From Ogataea parapolymorpha DL-1 (Eukaryota > Ascomycota > Pichiomycetes > Pichiales > Pichiaceae), in assembly GCF_000187245.1 (NCBI RefSeq), contig NC_027863.1, positions 804,735 to 868,734 on the forward strand: a DNA stretch of 64,000 bases. The letters run 5' to 3'. Positions 32,042 through 41,335 of this stretch are shown one piece after another; positions within the stretch are counted from its first letter, which is position 1, and each line of letters begins with the position of its first letter. A program made the position numbers and the translations under genes. The notes under the pieces are model-generated. The model was not told the origin of the DNA and ran no database searches. It saw nothing but the letters and a program-made list of their open reading frames with translations.

Positions 32042-35000
32042 TTAGTGCTTCAGCTCTTTCAAAATTGCCTCACGGTCCTCGGCAGGCAACAGAGACAAGA
32101 TCTCCGAAAGCCCCTCGGCCGTGTGTTTCATGTCGGTGCGGAACAGTCTGGCCAGAGTCTGTTTGACCGCATCTCCCTTCAATTTCTTGAGGTTGTTCTC
32201 CAGGAGCTTGTGGTTGTCCTCGGTCCAGGTGGCCACGGCTCTGTCGTCCTCGAGATCCAGCGAAGATGGATACCACGAGTTTAGTCTGGCAACTCTCTCC
32301 AGTCTGGTGGATTGTGGCAGCTGCTCGGCAATTTTGGCGATCAGATACTCATCGTTCAGTCTTCTTCTCACACGCCAGAAGAAGAAGCGACGAGAATTGG
32401 TCCACTCCAGAGCTTTGCGGATCACGCCCTTCGCAAGCATGCGTCCGCATCTGTCGTGAAGATCGGCAAATTGCACGGCAATCTGCGAGTAAATAGGCAT
32501 CAATTCCCTATGTCTTTCGCTCAACTCTTTGGTGAGCTTGGTCTTTTCTTCGTCGGCAAGGCCCTCAGCAGACAGCTGCTGACGGAGCTGCTTGCACTTG
32601 TCGTCCAGACGGTCCATCGTGACCACCAGCTTGTTTTCTCTGTATTTGATGTTGACTGCACCAGCGGGTTCTAAGATGCCTCCACGAGCGTCCACGTCTG
32701 CATACATCTCCATCATGTCCTTGTTGATGGTGGCATCCACAACGACCCACGATCCACCTCTCAGTTCACCAGTAGGAGGAACGTAGATGAAGATCGGCTG
32801 CTTGAAGTCCACAAGCGCGTCCACAATGTAAGAACCGTATTTGAGGATCTCATTGTACATGTCTCTCTGGCCTCCAGAGAAACCTCTCCAGTTACCGATG
32901 ATCATCAGTGGCAGCTGTTCTCCGTTGTTAAAGTCTCTGATGGCCTGTGCCGTCTTGTAGGCTGAGTTTGGATGCCAAACCTGGCCCGGCTCCTGAATCA
33001 GCAGCTCGGTCGAGTTCGGGTTGGCAGGATCCGCAGGAACAAGGTTGTCCACGGTTCTGGTCTCAACGCCAATCACACCCATTGGAATACCACCCAGACG
33101 GGCTCTTCCAATAACCACACCTCTGGCCCAGCCGGCAAGAGCCTCCTGGAACGAGTTGCGGTCGAAAAGACCAGGCTCGAAGCCGTCCTCGGTCTCTCTT
33201 CCAGCAATCAGCCATCTCACGTCGTACGGCTCGTTCTTCACCGGCCTGTAAACAACGTCTCTGTCCCATGGGTCTTCACGTGACTCCAAAATCGGAACAG
33301 GCAGCCCGCGTTTGGCAGGCACATACGACAGCCACTCCATGATCTTCTCCACACCCTGCAGGTCATCTCTTGCGGTCATGTGCGAAACACCGTTTCTGTA
33401 CATGATCTGCGTGCCTCCCAGTTGCAAGTTGGACGAGTAAACCTCTCTGCCCAAAACTTTGTTGATGGCCGGAGCACCCGTCAGAATAATAGGTTGTCCT
33501 TCCACCTGAATGGCTCTCTGGCCAAGTCTCACCAAATAGGCACCGATACCAACAGATCTACACGTGACCAGTGTCAGCGTGAAGATGTCTCTGTATGCCC
33601 GGGCCGTGCCACCGGCAATCAGACCAGACCCTTTCAAACACTCGACTCCGAGCCCGTCTTCCACACCGACGATGGCCGTGATCACGTGACGCTCCTCGCC
33701 GTTCTCGACAACTCTTTCTGTGATGACGGAGCCGCCCTTGCCGGTCTTTTCGAGCTCGGCCAGATCTTCAGGCGTCAGGTAGAAATACGTGAAACCTCTT
33801 GATGGGTTGGATGGGTCGATCCAGTTGACCTTGTAGTAAGGAATAAGTTCCTCGGCCATGCCCATTCTGGCACCAGAGTTGGCCGACAGGTAGATTCTAG
33901 GGATTCCCAGACTTCTGGCCAGCTCCGTGCACTTGTGGAAGAAAACGTCCTCCTTTGGACCAAACGAGCCAATCTTGAACGTGATGTCGTTGGCAATCAC
34001 CACAAACTGTCTTCCTCTTGGGTATTCTGGTGTCTTGGCGGTCATCTTGAAACCAACCATACCGATGGTGTTTGCTCCCGGTTCTCTTTCGACCTCAGTC
34101 AAGTTTCCGGCCTCGTCGGTGATAATTTCGAGGTAACTGAAGACGTCGTCACCGACTTTGGCACTAGGGTCATATTTCTGCCACAATGAGTGCACTGCCT
34201 GTCTGAAAAGCTCTGGGAAGTCGTACACGTACGTGGTTCCCAGACTGTGGGCCTTCTGTCTCTTTGGTTGCAGCCACTCCTTAGTTGGGTACGGGGTGGA
34301 GATGGCTCTGAGATGCATGGCTCCCGGAGTGCCCAGGGACTTGAAGATCCACTCGCCGTTGGCGTTGCGCTCTTCAATGTACATTTCTGACTTGACGACG
34401 TAGCCACTGACGTTGTTGATGATGGCCCTGAGAGGGAACGGCACGCCTGTCTCTGGGTCCGTGCACATGATTCTGATCTCTGCGCCGGTGACTCTGAGTC
34501 TCCAGAGTCTTCTGCCGAACCGCTCAAGGAAGCCGCCGAACGCGTTTCTCACGTCCTCAGGTGTGATGTTGAAGACGGCCGAGAAATTGATGAAGATGTG
34601 GTTAAGGTCGGTGTTGGAGGTGTCAATGATCTCAAGAGCATCCAAAATGTCGCTCATAAGTCTGTGGGCCTCCGAAGTCAGGTACTCGGGCGCCGTGATG
34701 TCATCTTTGATCGAGCCCGTGCGGATAATTCCCCTGGTGAAGTACCGCTTATCGATGCCAGACGAATTCTTGGCCACCGCCTCGTACACGTGGATGTTTC
34801 TGTTGGCGGTCTGCACCGGCTTGATGTGGAAGTTTGACAGTCTGCCAAGCTCCAGCTGGAACGCCATCGCCGGCTCGATGTGTCTGATGACCTGGTCTTC
34901 GATGTAGGCACCGTCAGAGTATTTGAACGTGTAATACTTTGGATACGTGCCAACGTGGTCGGTCAGCACAAACGTGAGTCTTCTGATCAGGGCGTCGTGT

Positions 35001-38000
35001 AGCTCGTGTCTCATCGAGTCGACGATTTCGGCCATCTGCTTCAAAACCTCTTCCTCGGTGTCGTAGCCCTCCGTCGACTGCACAAAGACGTTGCACACGT
35101 TGATCGGGTCTTGCCCCGCGCCGACTTCTGCCAGCTCCAAGCCTCTGCTGAGCATGTCCTCGACGTCATCCAAATGGCCCGCCGGAACAAGAATACCCGT
35201 CCGCAGAGGCTGCGAGTCGTCCTTGTTGATCATGAACGTCAGGTCCGACACGGAGACGGCCCTGTTCATCGACGTAGATTTGGAGTTTCTGATGGAGTCG
35301 GGAACAGAGTTGTATGCTGCTGTCGACAGCGCAGGCAGCTGGAATCGCCACGACACCACAGGAGAGCTGTTTGACGACGAAAGATGGTGTTTGACTTCTG
35401 TCACCGAATAAGCTCTGTAGGCTCTTCTGATGTACACCTCTGCAGCAGCAGCAGCGATCCACGGGTCCGCAGAACACAGGAACTGCGTCAGCACGTCAAA
35501 CACAACGTAGTTGGAATCGATCACGTCACGGATAACCTCCATATCTGGAAGTCTGTGCTTCGCAGCAGTGGTCTCGCCGTACCTCGTCTCCACAACAGAT
35601 GTTCTTAGAATATGCTCCAACTGGTCAGATCTCTCCTTGATGGATGGCAGGGAGCAGAAAATGAGAACCTCCTTGGCCTTGAGCGTGGCCTTGGCGGTCG
35701 CCCGGCTATCAAGCTCGACAATTTTCTTCAAGGGCTCCTTGAAAATCCGAAGCGCCTCTGGATTCTCTTGCAAAACCGGTCTGTACTTGTCGAGAATGGC
35801 GACAATCAGGTTGTTCTTGGCGCCGATTCTCGAGTGCGACAACGCATACGTCACCACCTTGCTGAGGTCGTTCTTGTTCTCATCTCTAAGTCTCAGGATC
35901 ACGTCCTCGAGTCTCGTGTTCTCGCCGCTGAATAGACTCTCAATATTGTAGTACTCCATCAGAAGCTTGGCAAACACAGAGAACTCGTGGCTCTCCAGGC
36001 CCTCTAGGTAGCCGTGGGCAATCTCAAGAAGTGGCTCGATGGCCTGCTCGAGAAGCGCTCCGAGCTGGCCTTCTGCTCTGGCCTTCTCAAACAGCTTCAA
36101 AACCTGTCTGGCAGGGAACTCTGCCTTTCTTCTGTGACTTCTCTCAATCAGCTCGGTCAGTTGCTGGTCCAGTTTGGCCGGCAGACGCGAGTGCAGAGCA
36201 GATATCACGTTTTGCCATTCAGAGTATGGCAGCTCTGGGTCCTTTAATATTTGGATCAGGTCCGTCAGCGTGGCGTTCATCACCACCTGGTTGTCGAAAC
36301 CGGCCAGAATGTTGGTCAACACGTTCAGCAGCTTGTGGTACTTGTGAACAGGGCGAGTACCGATAACAATAGGGTCGCCCAGGTCTGGAAGAGTGCCGTC
36401 AAACGGCAGAGCATGTTTCACTCTGGACGGATCGTCCAGAGATAAAATGGCCAAAATGTCGCCCGCAGCAAGAGTAGAGCCCGGCTGCTTCAACAGCTGC
36501 ACAATACCGTTCTCCTGAGCAACCAACGGCATGAACATCTTCATCACCTCGACCTCGGCAAACGGCTTGCCTGCAGTCACGTGTCCGCCGTTCTCCACCA
36601 GATATCTCACAAGCTTACCTGGAGACGGCGTTCTCAGCTGGGTAGGATCGTTCTCGTCCTCTAGCAAGCAAGTTTTGCCGTCCACAGAGATTCTGGTAGC
36701 CCCGACCTCCTCTTTCCAGTAGACAGAATGCGACTTGCCGCTTAGGGCAACCAGCAGACCGCCGTCCGCGAGGGCCTTGACCTTCGTCACGCATCTGGAG
36801 CCGTTGATGAACAAGCTGAACATGTCCTCTGCCGCCTTTGCACACGTGAAAGTGTATTTCTGGCCCTCGTAGATGAAGTCGACGTTGAAGATGGTCTTGA
36901 GCAACTCCTTAGCTGGCACCTGTCCCTTCTCAAGACAGGCAATGTACTCCTTTTTGTTTTCCTCGCATGCCTGGTGGGCCTTGGTGACCGCACCGCAAAT
37001 CACGGCAACGTGAGGGTCGGGTCTCTCCGACGTGAGTCTCTTGCTGATCAGCTCGTCCAGCCAGCCAGTGGTGATGGTGTTGTCCTCGAAATCTGGAGAC
37101 TCAAGCAGCTTGATCAGGTACTCGACGGTGGTCTTGAAATCACCTCTGATGCTGAGCTCTTTCAATGCAACCACCATGTGTTTTCTCGACGCCTGTCTAT
37201 TTTCTCCAAACGCAAAAATGTGACCGAACTGCGTGTCGGAGAAGGAGTGGATCGAGGATTGGTTACTGACCGAGAAGTAACCCCACACGTTGGATGAGGA
37301 CCGGAAGTTCAGCTCGTGCAGCGTACCACTCGACGGCTTGAATCCCTCGCTGGGGTCCTCTGAGGTGATACGGCACGCGGTACAGTGGCCCTTGGGGATA
37401 GGCCGGCGCTGCGACGTCACGCTGTTCTCGTTCTTGAACTCGAAGTCGATCTCTGTGGCGGTGTGAGGATCGGCTCCGTAGAATAAACGAATGTCTCTGA
37501 TTCTGTGCAGAGGAATACCCATGGCGATTTGCAACTGCGTGGCAGGCAGGTTCACGCCAGAAACCATCTCAGTAGTTGGGTGTTCGACTTGCAATCTAGG
37601 GTTCAGCTCCAAAAAGTAGAACTTGTCGTCTGCATACGAATAAAGGTACTCGACAGTACCGGCAGAAACGTAGCCGACCAGTTTACCCAGTCTGACGGCA
37701 GCAGCCTCCATCTGTCTGAATGTGTCTTCTTTGGCGATCGTCACTGGCGCTTCCTCAATGACCTTCTGGTGTCTTCTCTGCACAGAACAGTCTCTGCCAA
37801 AAAGCGAGATGTTGTTTCCGTACTGATCGGCCAACAGCTGCACTTCCAAATGTCTGGCGGAGCCGGCCAGCTGCATGATGAAAATCGGCGATCCTGGGAT
37901 CTCGCTAGCGGCCTGGTGGTACAAGGTGATGAAATCTTCCTCCTTCTCGACCTTTCTGATACCTTTACCTCCTCCTCCTTCGGAGGCCTTGATCATAACT

Positions 38001-38743
38001 GGGAACCCGATTTCCTTGGCCTTTCGAAGACCATCCTCAGGACCCTCACAGCATCCCTTGGCATAGGTTTCGGCGTCGACAGACACGATTCCGTGCTCGT
38101 CGACGGTGACCTTGTCGACGCCTGTTCCAGACCATGGAATACACGGCACCTTGGCGTGCTGGGCCACAATCGTTGAAGAAATTTTGTCACCAAGCGATCT
38201 CATGGCGGACCCTGGCGGACCAATAAAGACGATCTTACGCGGAGACGCAGCCAGCTTCTCAGGCAGCTCTGGGTTTTCGGAGGCATGTCCCCAACCGGCC
38301 CAGACAGCGTCCACTTTGGTTCTCTCTGCAATCTCGACAATCAGGTCCACGTTGGCATGGTTGTTGTTGTTCGTTCCTCCAGGAACTTCGACGTATTGGT
38401 CGGCCATTCTGACGTAATCGGCATTAGAGTCGAGGTCCTCGGGAGTGGCCATGGCGACGAATTGGATGGCTCTTTCGTTGCCAAATGTCTCGTAGGCCCA
38501 TTTTCTCACCGAGCGGATCTCTTTCACGGCTGCAATACCATTGTTGGCAATCAGCACTTTCTGAATAACTGTGTGTCCTTCGTGTTTGACGACAAAGTCC
38601 TTCACCTCAGAGGGCTCGGCGACTTCGACGGAATTAAGTCCCAAAAAATGCTTGGGAAGAGTTGCATGCTTTGGTTTGTATGAGGCTGTCATCGTTGCTA
38701 AGGGTCGAGTAGCGAATTTAGAGAGCCTAAATAATCTTAGCAT
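32042..38743 (-). CDS. ACC1: Acetyl-CoA carboxylase, with two possible in-frame starts
   Basis: A 2233-residue multidomain enzyme that makes malonyl-CoA, the committed step of fatty-acid synthesis. Order: biotin carboxylase (ATP-grasp GGGGKGIRK), biotinyl carrier with Lys735 in EVMKM, central domain, carboxyltransferase (TYFYLTPEDLAEL, NLQLGGTQIMYRNGVSH). The Snf1/AMPK site is conserved at Ser1164 (MNRAVSVSDL). The first ATG, at 38743, adds 17 residues rich in Arg, Leu and Lys with no acid (MLRLFRLSKFATRPLAT), a good mitochondrial leader; a second ATG at 38692 starts the usual cytosolic form. Yarrowia ACC1 also has a short basic leader before an inner Met. One gene could thus serve both cytosol and mitochondria. 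Confidence 0.97.
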   Translation of the reverse strand: MLRLFRLSKFATRPLATMTASYKPKHATLPKHFLGLNSVEVAEPSEVKDFVVKHEGHTVIQKVLIANNGIAAVKEIRSVRKWAYETFGNERAIQFVAMATPEDLDSNADYVRMADQYVEVPGGTNNNNHANVDLIVEIAERTKVDAVWAGWGHASENPELPEKLAASPRKIVFIGPPGSAMRSLGDKISSTIVAQHAKVPCIPWSGTGVDKVTVDEHGIVSVDAETYAKGCCEGPEDGLRKAKEIGFPVMIKASEGGGGKGIRKVEKEEDFITLYHQAASEIPGSPIFIMQLAGSARHLEVQLLADQYGNNISLFGRDCSVQRRHQKVIEEAPVTIAKEDTFRQMEAAAVRLGKLVGYVSAGTVEYLYSYADDKFYFLELNPRLQVEHPTTEMVSGVNLPATQLQIAMGIPLHRIRDIRLFYGADPHTATEIDFEFKNENSVTSQRRPIPKGHCTACRITSEDPSEGFKPSSGTLHELNFRSSSNVWGYFSVSNQSSIHSFSDTQFGHIFAFGENRQASRKHMVVALKELSIRGDFKTTVEYLIKLLESPDFEDNTITTGWLDELISKRLTSERPDPHVAVICGAVTKAHQACEENKKEYIACLEKGQVPAKELLKTIFNVDFIYEGQKYTFTCAKAAEDMFSLFINGSRCVTKVKALADGGLLVALSGKSHSVYWKEEVGATRISVDGKTCLLEDENDPTQLRTPSPGKLVRYLVENGGHVTAGKPFAEVEVMKMFMPLVAQENGIVQLLKQPGSTLAAGDILAILSLDDPSRVKHALPFDGTLPDLGDPIVIGTRPVHKYHKLLNVLTNILAGFDNQVVMNATLTDLIQILKDPELPYSEWQNVISALHSRLPAKLDQQLTELIERSHRRKAEFPARQVLKLFEKARAEGQLGALLEQAIEPLLEIAHGYLEGLESHEFSVFAKLLMEYYNIESLFSGENTRLEDVILRLRDENKNDLSKVVTYALSHSRIGAKNNLIVAILDKYRPVLQENPEALRIFKEPLKKIVELDSRATAKATLKAKEVLIFCSLPSIKERSDQLEHILRTSVVETRYGETTAAKHRLPDMEVIRDVIDSNYVVFDVLTQFLCSADPWIAAAAAEVYIRRAYRAYSVTEVKHHLSSSNSSPVVSWRFQLPALSTAAYNSVPDSIRNSKSTSMNRAVSVSDLTFMINKDDSQPLRTGILVPAGHLDDVEDMLSRGLELAEVGAGQDPINVCNVFVQSTEGYDTEEEVLKQMAEIVDSMRHELHDALIRRLTFVLTDHVGTYPKYYTFKYSDGAYIEDQVIRHIEPAMAFQLELGRLSNFHIKPVQTANRNIHVYEAVAKNSSGIDKRYFTRGIIRTGSIKDDITAPEYLTSEAHRLMSDILDALEIIDTSNTDLNHIFINFSAVFNITPEDVRNAFGGFLERFGRRLWRLRVTGAEIRIMCTDPETGVPFPLRAIINNVSGYVVKSEMYIEERNANGEWIFKSLGTPGAMHLRAISTPYPTKEWLQPKRQKAHSLGTTYVYDFPELFRQAVHSLWQKYDPSAKVGDDVFSYLEIITDEAGNLTEVEREPGANTIGMVGFKMTAKTPEYPRGRQFVVIANDITFKIGSFGPKEDVFFHKCTELARSLGIPRIYLSANSGARMGMAEELIPYYKVNWIDPSNPSRGFTYFYLTPEDLAELEKTGKGGSVITERVVENGEERHVITAIVGVEDGLGVECLKGSGLIAGGTARAYRDIFTLTLVTCRSVGIGAYLVRLGQRAIQVEGQPIILTGAPAINKVLGREVYSSNLQLGGTQIMYRNGVSHMTARDDLQGVEKIMEWLSYVPAKRGLPVPILESREDPWDRDVVYRPVKNEPYDVRWLIAGRETEDGFEPGLFDRNSFQEALAGWARGVVIGRARLGGIPMGVIGVETRTVDNLVPADPANPNSTELLIQEPGQVWHPNSAYKTAQAIRDFNNGEQLPLMIIGNWRGFSGGQRDMYNEILKYGSYIVDALVDFKQPIFIYVPPTGELRGGSWVVVDATINKDMMEMYADVDARGGILEPAGAVNIKYRENKLVVTMDRLDDKCKQLRQQLSAEGLADEEKTKLTKELSERHRELMPIYSQIAVQFADLHDRCGRMLAKGVIRKALEWTNSRRFFFWRVRRRLNDEYLIAKIAEQLPQSTRLERVARLNSWYPSSLDLEDDRAVATWTEDNHKLLENNLKKLKGDAVKQTLARLFRTDMKHTAEGLSEILSLLPAEDREAILKELKH

Positions 38744-38750
38744 TAGTCAT
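38727..38750 (-). promoter_or_regulatory. 7-codon upstream ORF at the ACC1 start
   Basis: ATG at 38750 opens a frame coding MTNAKII and stopping at TAG (38729-38727). It starts 7 nt before the long-form ACC1 ATG (38743), in another frame, and ends 35 nt before the short-form ATG (38692). Scanning ribosomes that use it would pass the long start and could restart only at the short one. That consequence is an inference from scanning rules. Confidence 0.55.
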
Positions 38751-39287
38751 GGAAAATATATTCTATGGGTGGAAGAAAAACACAGCACGGCCGGGGGACA
38801 AGGCAGTCGTTTAGACAGAAATTTGCCAGGAAAACAGGCCACTGTAAGATGATCTGTCGGTTCTGTGCCTATCCATAAGAGCATTCGGTACAGAATTTGG
38901 CAAGACAGTTGGAGTTACAGTGCAGCATCTTGTGCTGAACAGATTCACCCCTGAATGCCAATTCGCCCCAATTAGACAGCTGTGCAGCTATTCGCCGTCT
39001 TGGCTGTGCCCTGTGCTTCCTCCACGTCTGTTCACTTACCGTAATCCAAACACCTTTCTTCTTGAGCTCTCTCAACAAGACATAGACGTCTAATTTAAAT
39101 CAAAATATTTTCTGCGCACTGCGCTCGCTCGCTACGCGTAGGCTTATTGAGGTGCGCCGCCCTACAAATTTTTTTTTATTTTGTTGGACACACCCGGCAC
39201 CGTTCAACAGACAAAATTCAACAGCAATATATATGTACTCTACTTGACGTCACGGAAAAACTCGACGAATTAATATTCTATTTCTAT
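38751..39287. promoter_or_regulatory. Gap between ACC1 and the Soa1-like gene; ACC1 promoter and leader
   Basis: 537 bp upstream of ACC1 and downstream of the transporter gene. It holds a palindromic TGACGTCA (ATF/CREB-type) at 39245-39252, an ACGCGT word inside a GC-rich patch near 39135, a T-run near 39170-39180, and on the minus strand a strong donor-like GTAAGT at 39039-39034. The frame at 38869-39078 has no ATG and no known family. I saw no Ino2/Ino4-type CACATG element and no RNA gene. Confidence 0.5.
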
Positions 39288-40937
39288 TCAATGGGCAAAC
39301 CGGAACGTTAGTCTTGCCGAACCCTCATCCTGCGAGTTGAGAATGTAGTCCTCTCTTTCCTTTTCGGACATGGCCTGCCAGATCCTATCCCTTTTCCGGT
39401 TCAAATACACATAGTACAGCTTTGACAGCAGCAGGGTTGGAATCATCAAGAACGAGATCCAGAACAGCGCCGTGTTACCCGCGTGATAGTATGGTTTATC
39501 CGGGGTCCTGTAGATGTTGGACGCCACAATGGAACCTGCCTGCACAAACATATTGTACAGCGACGCAGAGACGGTTCTGGTCTTGATCGATTGGGAGTTC
39601 CGCGAACATAACGACACCATCATTGCATGAATGTAAGGCACACCGAGAAGCAACGTTGTGACGGCGAAAGTGCCCCATTTGTTGTCCAGCGAGCCGCTCC
39701 ACCACCGTAAAACACCTAGCAACGGAACCGAGTAGATGGGTTGCACCAGCGAAAGTAGCAGTCTCTCGTTGATTTTCTCGGAAAGCCACGTGATCAGCAG
39801 CAGTAAAATAATGTGGAGCACATTGTATGGAATTGTGAGCAGGTTGACATCGAAGGTGCCGAATCCAGAGCTCTTCAGAACCAGAGTCAGGTACGCAGTG
39901 ACAGTGTTGACAGGAATGTACGCAATCAGACCAATGAAGTAAATAGGCCACAGGTTGTAGTCCATCAGAGCGGTCCAGATCATCTTCAGGGTCAGTCCTT
40001 GACGGTTGTGCATGTCGCCCTTGGTAGGGTCGTCTCTGAGGATCCTGTTCACCACGATTTTCTCCTCTCTCTCGGTGAACCATCCTTTTTTGTTCCATGG
40101 CTTTTTCGTCTGCACAGCACTAGGAACCATCAGGAACCACGAAACAATTCCAATGGCGAGCGTCGAAAGACCTTCCACCATGAAAAGCCATGCCCAGCCT
40201 CCCTTGCCCGCATGGCCACGCAGGTGGAGCAGTCCGTAGGCCTCGAAAGCGGAAATAATCTGCGACAGCGACAAACTTGTCCAGAACAAACTCAGTCTGA
40301 TAGAAAGCTCGCTGGCAGTGAAAAAATAGGACATCCACAGGACCAGGTCTGGAATGAATCCTCCCTCGAAAATTCCCAAAAGAGCACGACAGGCGTAGAA
40401 ACTGTGCTTGCCCTTGAGCCAGAACTGGCAGATAGTGACGATGGACCAGGCACACATCTGGAGAGGAATCCAGACGTCAGCTCCCAGTCTCTTGGAGATC
40501 AGCTGCGATGGCAGCTCCATAGACAGGAAACACAAGTAGAAAATGGTGTTACCTGTGTTGTACTGGTTGGTGGTAAGGTTGAGGTCGTCCAACAGGTTGT
40601 CCGACACAGCCTGGGCTAAATTACCTCTATCGACCTGCAAGGCAGCAAACATGAAGCAGGCGAGGAAAGTAACGCGGTATTCGAGCTTCCACAAAACTTT
40701 GCGCTCCTCTTTTTTGGTCCAGGTGAACTCCGGATCCAGCCGGTGACGACACTCGTACTGGCTCTCCTCGTAGATCTGTCTGAACTTGCGTTCGATGGCA
40801 GGATCCAAAAATGGATTTGGAGCGTCGGCCAGATCTAGGCTCTCATCTGAAAAATTTGCGCTCTCATTCGAAACGATGACTGAGTCTTCCTTCACCATAC
40901 TTGACATAGGTCTGTATGTACTAGACGTGGACTGCAT
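39288..40937 (-). CDS. Major-facilitator anion transporter, Soa1 (YIL166C)-like
   Basis: A 549-residue, 12-segment member of the anion:cation symporter (Dal5/allantoate permease) family. The first membrane segment (VTFLACFMFAALQVDRGNLAQA) has the family's DRxNxxxA motif, and the loop GDMHNRQGL recalls S. cerevisiae YIL166C, Soa1, which takes up sulfonates and inorganic sulfur compounds. The tails are hydrophilic and cytosolic. The frame continues 48 codons upstream to 41081, but that stretch is Cys/His-rich, unlike a transporter tail, so I use the ATG at 40937, giving a length near Soa1 (542). A different organic anion substrate is possible. Confidence 0.75.
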   Translation of the reverse strand: MQSTSSTYRPMSSMVKEDSVIVSNESANFSDESLDLADAPNPFLDPAIERKFRQIYEESQYECRHRLDPEFTWTKKEERKVLWKLEYRVTFLACFMFAALQVDRGNLAQAVSDNLLDDLNLTTNQYNTGNTIFYLCFLSMELPSQLISKRLGADVWIPLQMCAWSIVTICQFWLKGKHSFYACRALLGIFEGGFIPDLVLWMSYFFTASELSIRLSLFWTSLSLSQIISAFEAYGLLHLRGHAGKGGWAWLFMVEGLSTLAIGIVSWFLMVPSAVQTKKPWNKKGWFTEREEKIVVNRILRDDPTKGDMHNRQGLTLKMIWTALMDYNLWPIYFIGLIAYIPVNTVTAYLTLVLKSSGFGTFDVNLLTIPYNVLHIILLLLITWLSEKINERLLLSLVQPIYSVPLLGVLRWWSGSLDNKWGTFAVTTLLLGVPYIHAMMVSLCSRNSQSIKTRTVSASLYNMFVQAGSIVASNIYRTPDKPYYHAGNTALFWISFLMIPTLLLSKLYYVYLNRKRDRIWQAMSEKEREDYILNSQDEGSARLTFRFAH

Positions 40938-41335
40938 CTTATATATCTTCAAACAGTGGCGCTGGTTGCAAAATCTTGATTGAAAGCGTTCTGTATGCTT
41001 AGAGCACAGCCTTGATGTGGCTGCTGCCACAGAGATAGGGGCGGCAAAAAAGGTGAGTGTGCAAGGCGGCATTTTCTGCACACTGTAGACTGCCTGGTCT
41101 TAGCTAGGGCAGAGACGCCATCGCGCTTATCTGGCAGTTATTTGGCATAAAAATGGCCCTCCGAACCGCTAATCTGCCAGACGTATTTTCCTAGGACACA
41201 TGATTTTTGACACAAATGACACAAATCCTTGCATTTTTCGAACTCCACACTTGACGAAAAAATCTACCCCTTGCACCTCGAGGTCCACATCTATACACCC
41301 GAGACCCCAATTTTTTAATTTCATCCCAAACAATA
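40938..41335. promoter_or_regulatory. Divergent promoter between the Soa1-like gene and PPM1
   Basis: 398 bp between divergent starts. An inverted pair of 8-bp words (TCTGGCAG at 41130-41137 and CTGCCAGA at 41174-41181) is the only clear structure. No CACGTG E-box of the kind seen before MET3 is present. Confidence 0.5.

Noticed and set aside
38869..39078. 69-codon minus-strand frame in the ACC1 upstream region
   Set aside because: It starts at TTG with no ATG in frame, contains a donor-like GTAAGT and matches no family I know; treated as leader sequence.
39813..40619. 268-codon frame antisense to the Soa1-like transporter
   Set aside because: Shadow frame with Gln/Arg/His-rich composition; the transporter on the other strand is well supported.
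41072..41074. Upstream in-frame ATG for the Soa1-like transporter
   Set aside because: It would add about 45 Cys/His/Ser-rich residues unlike the family and exceed the usual length; the ATG at 40937 fits better.
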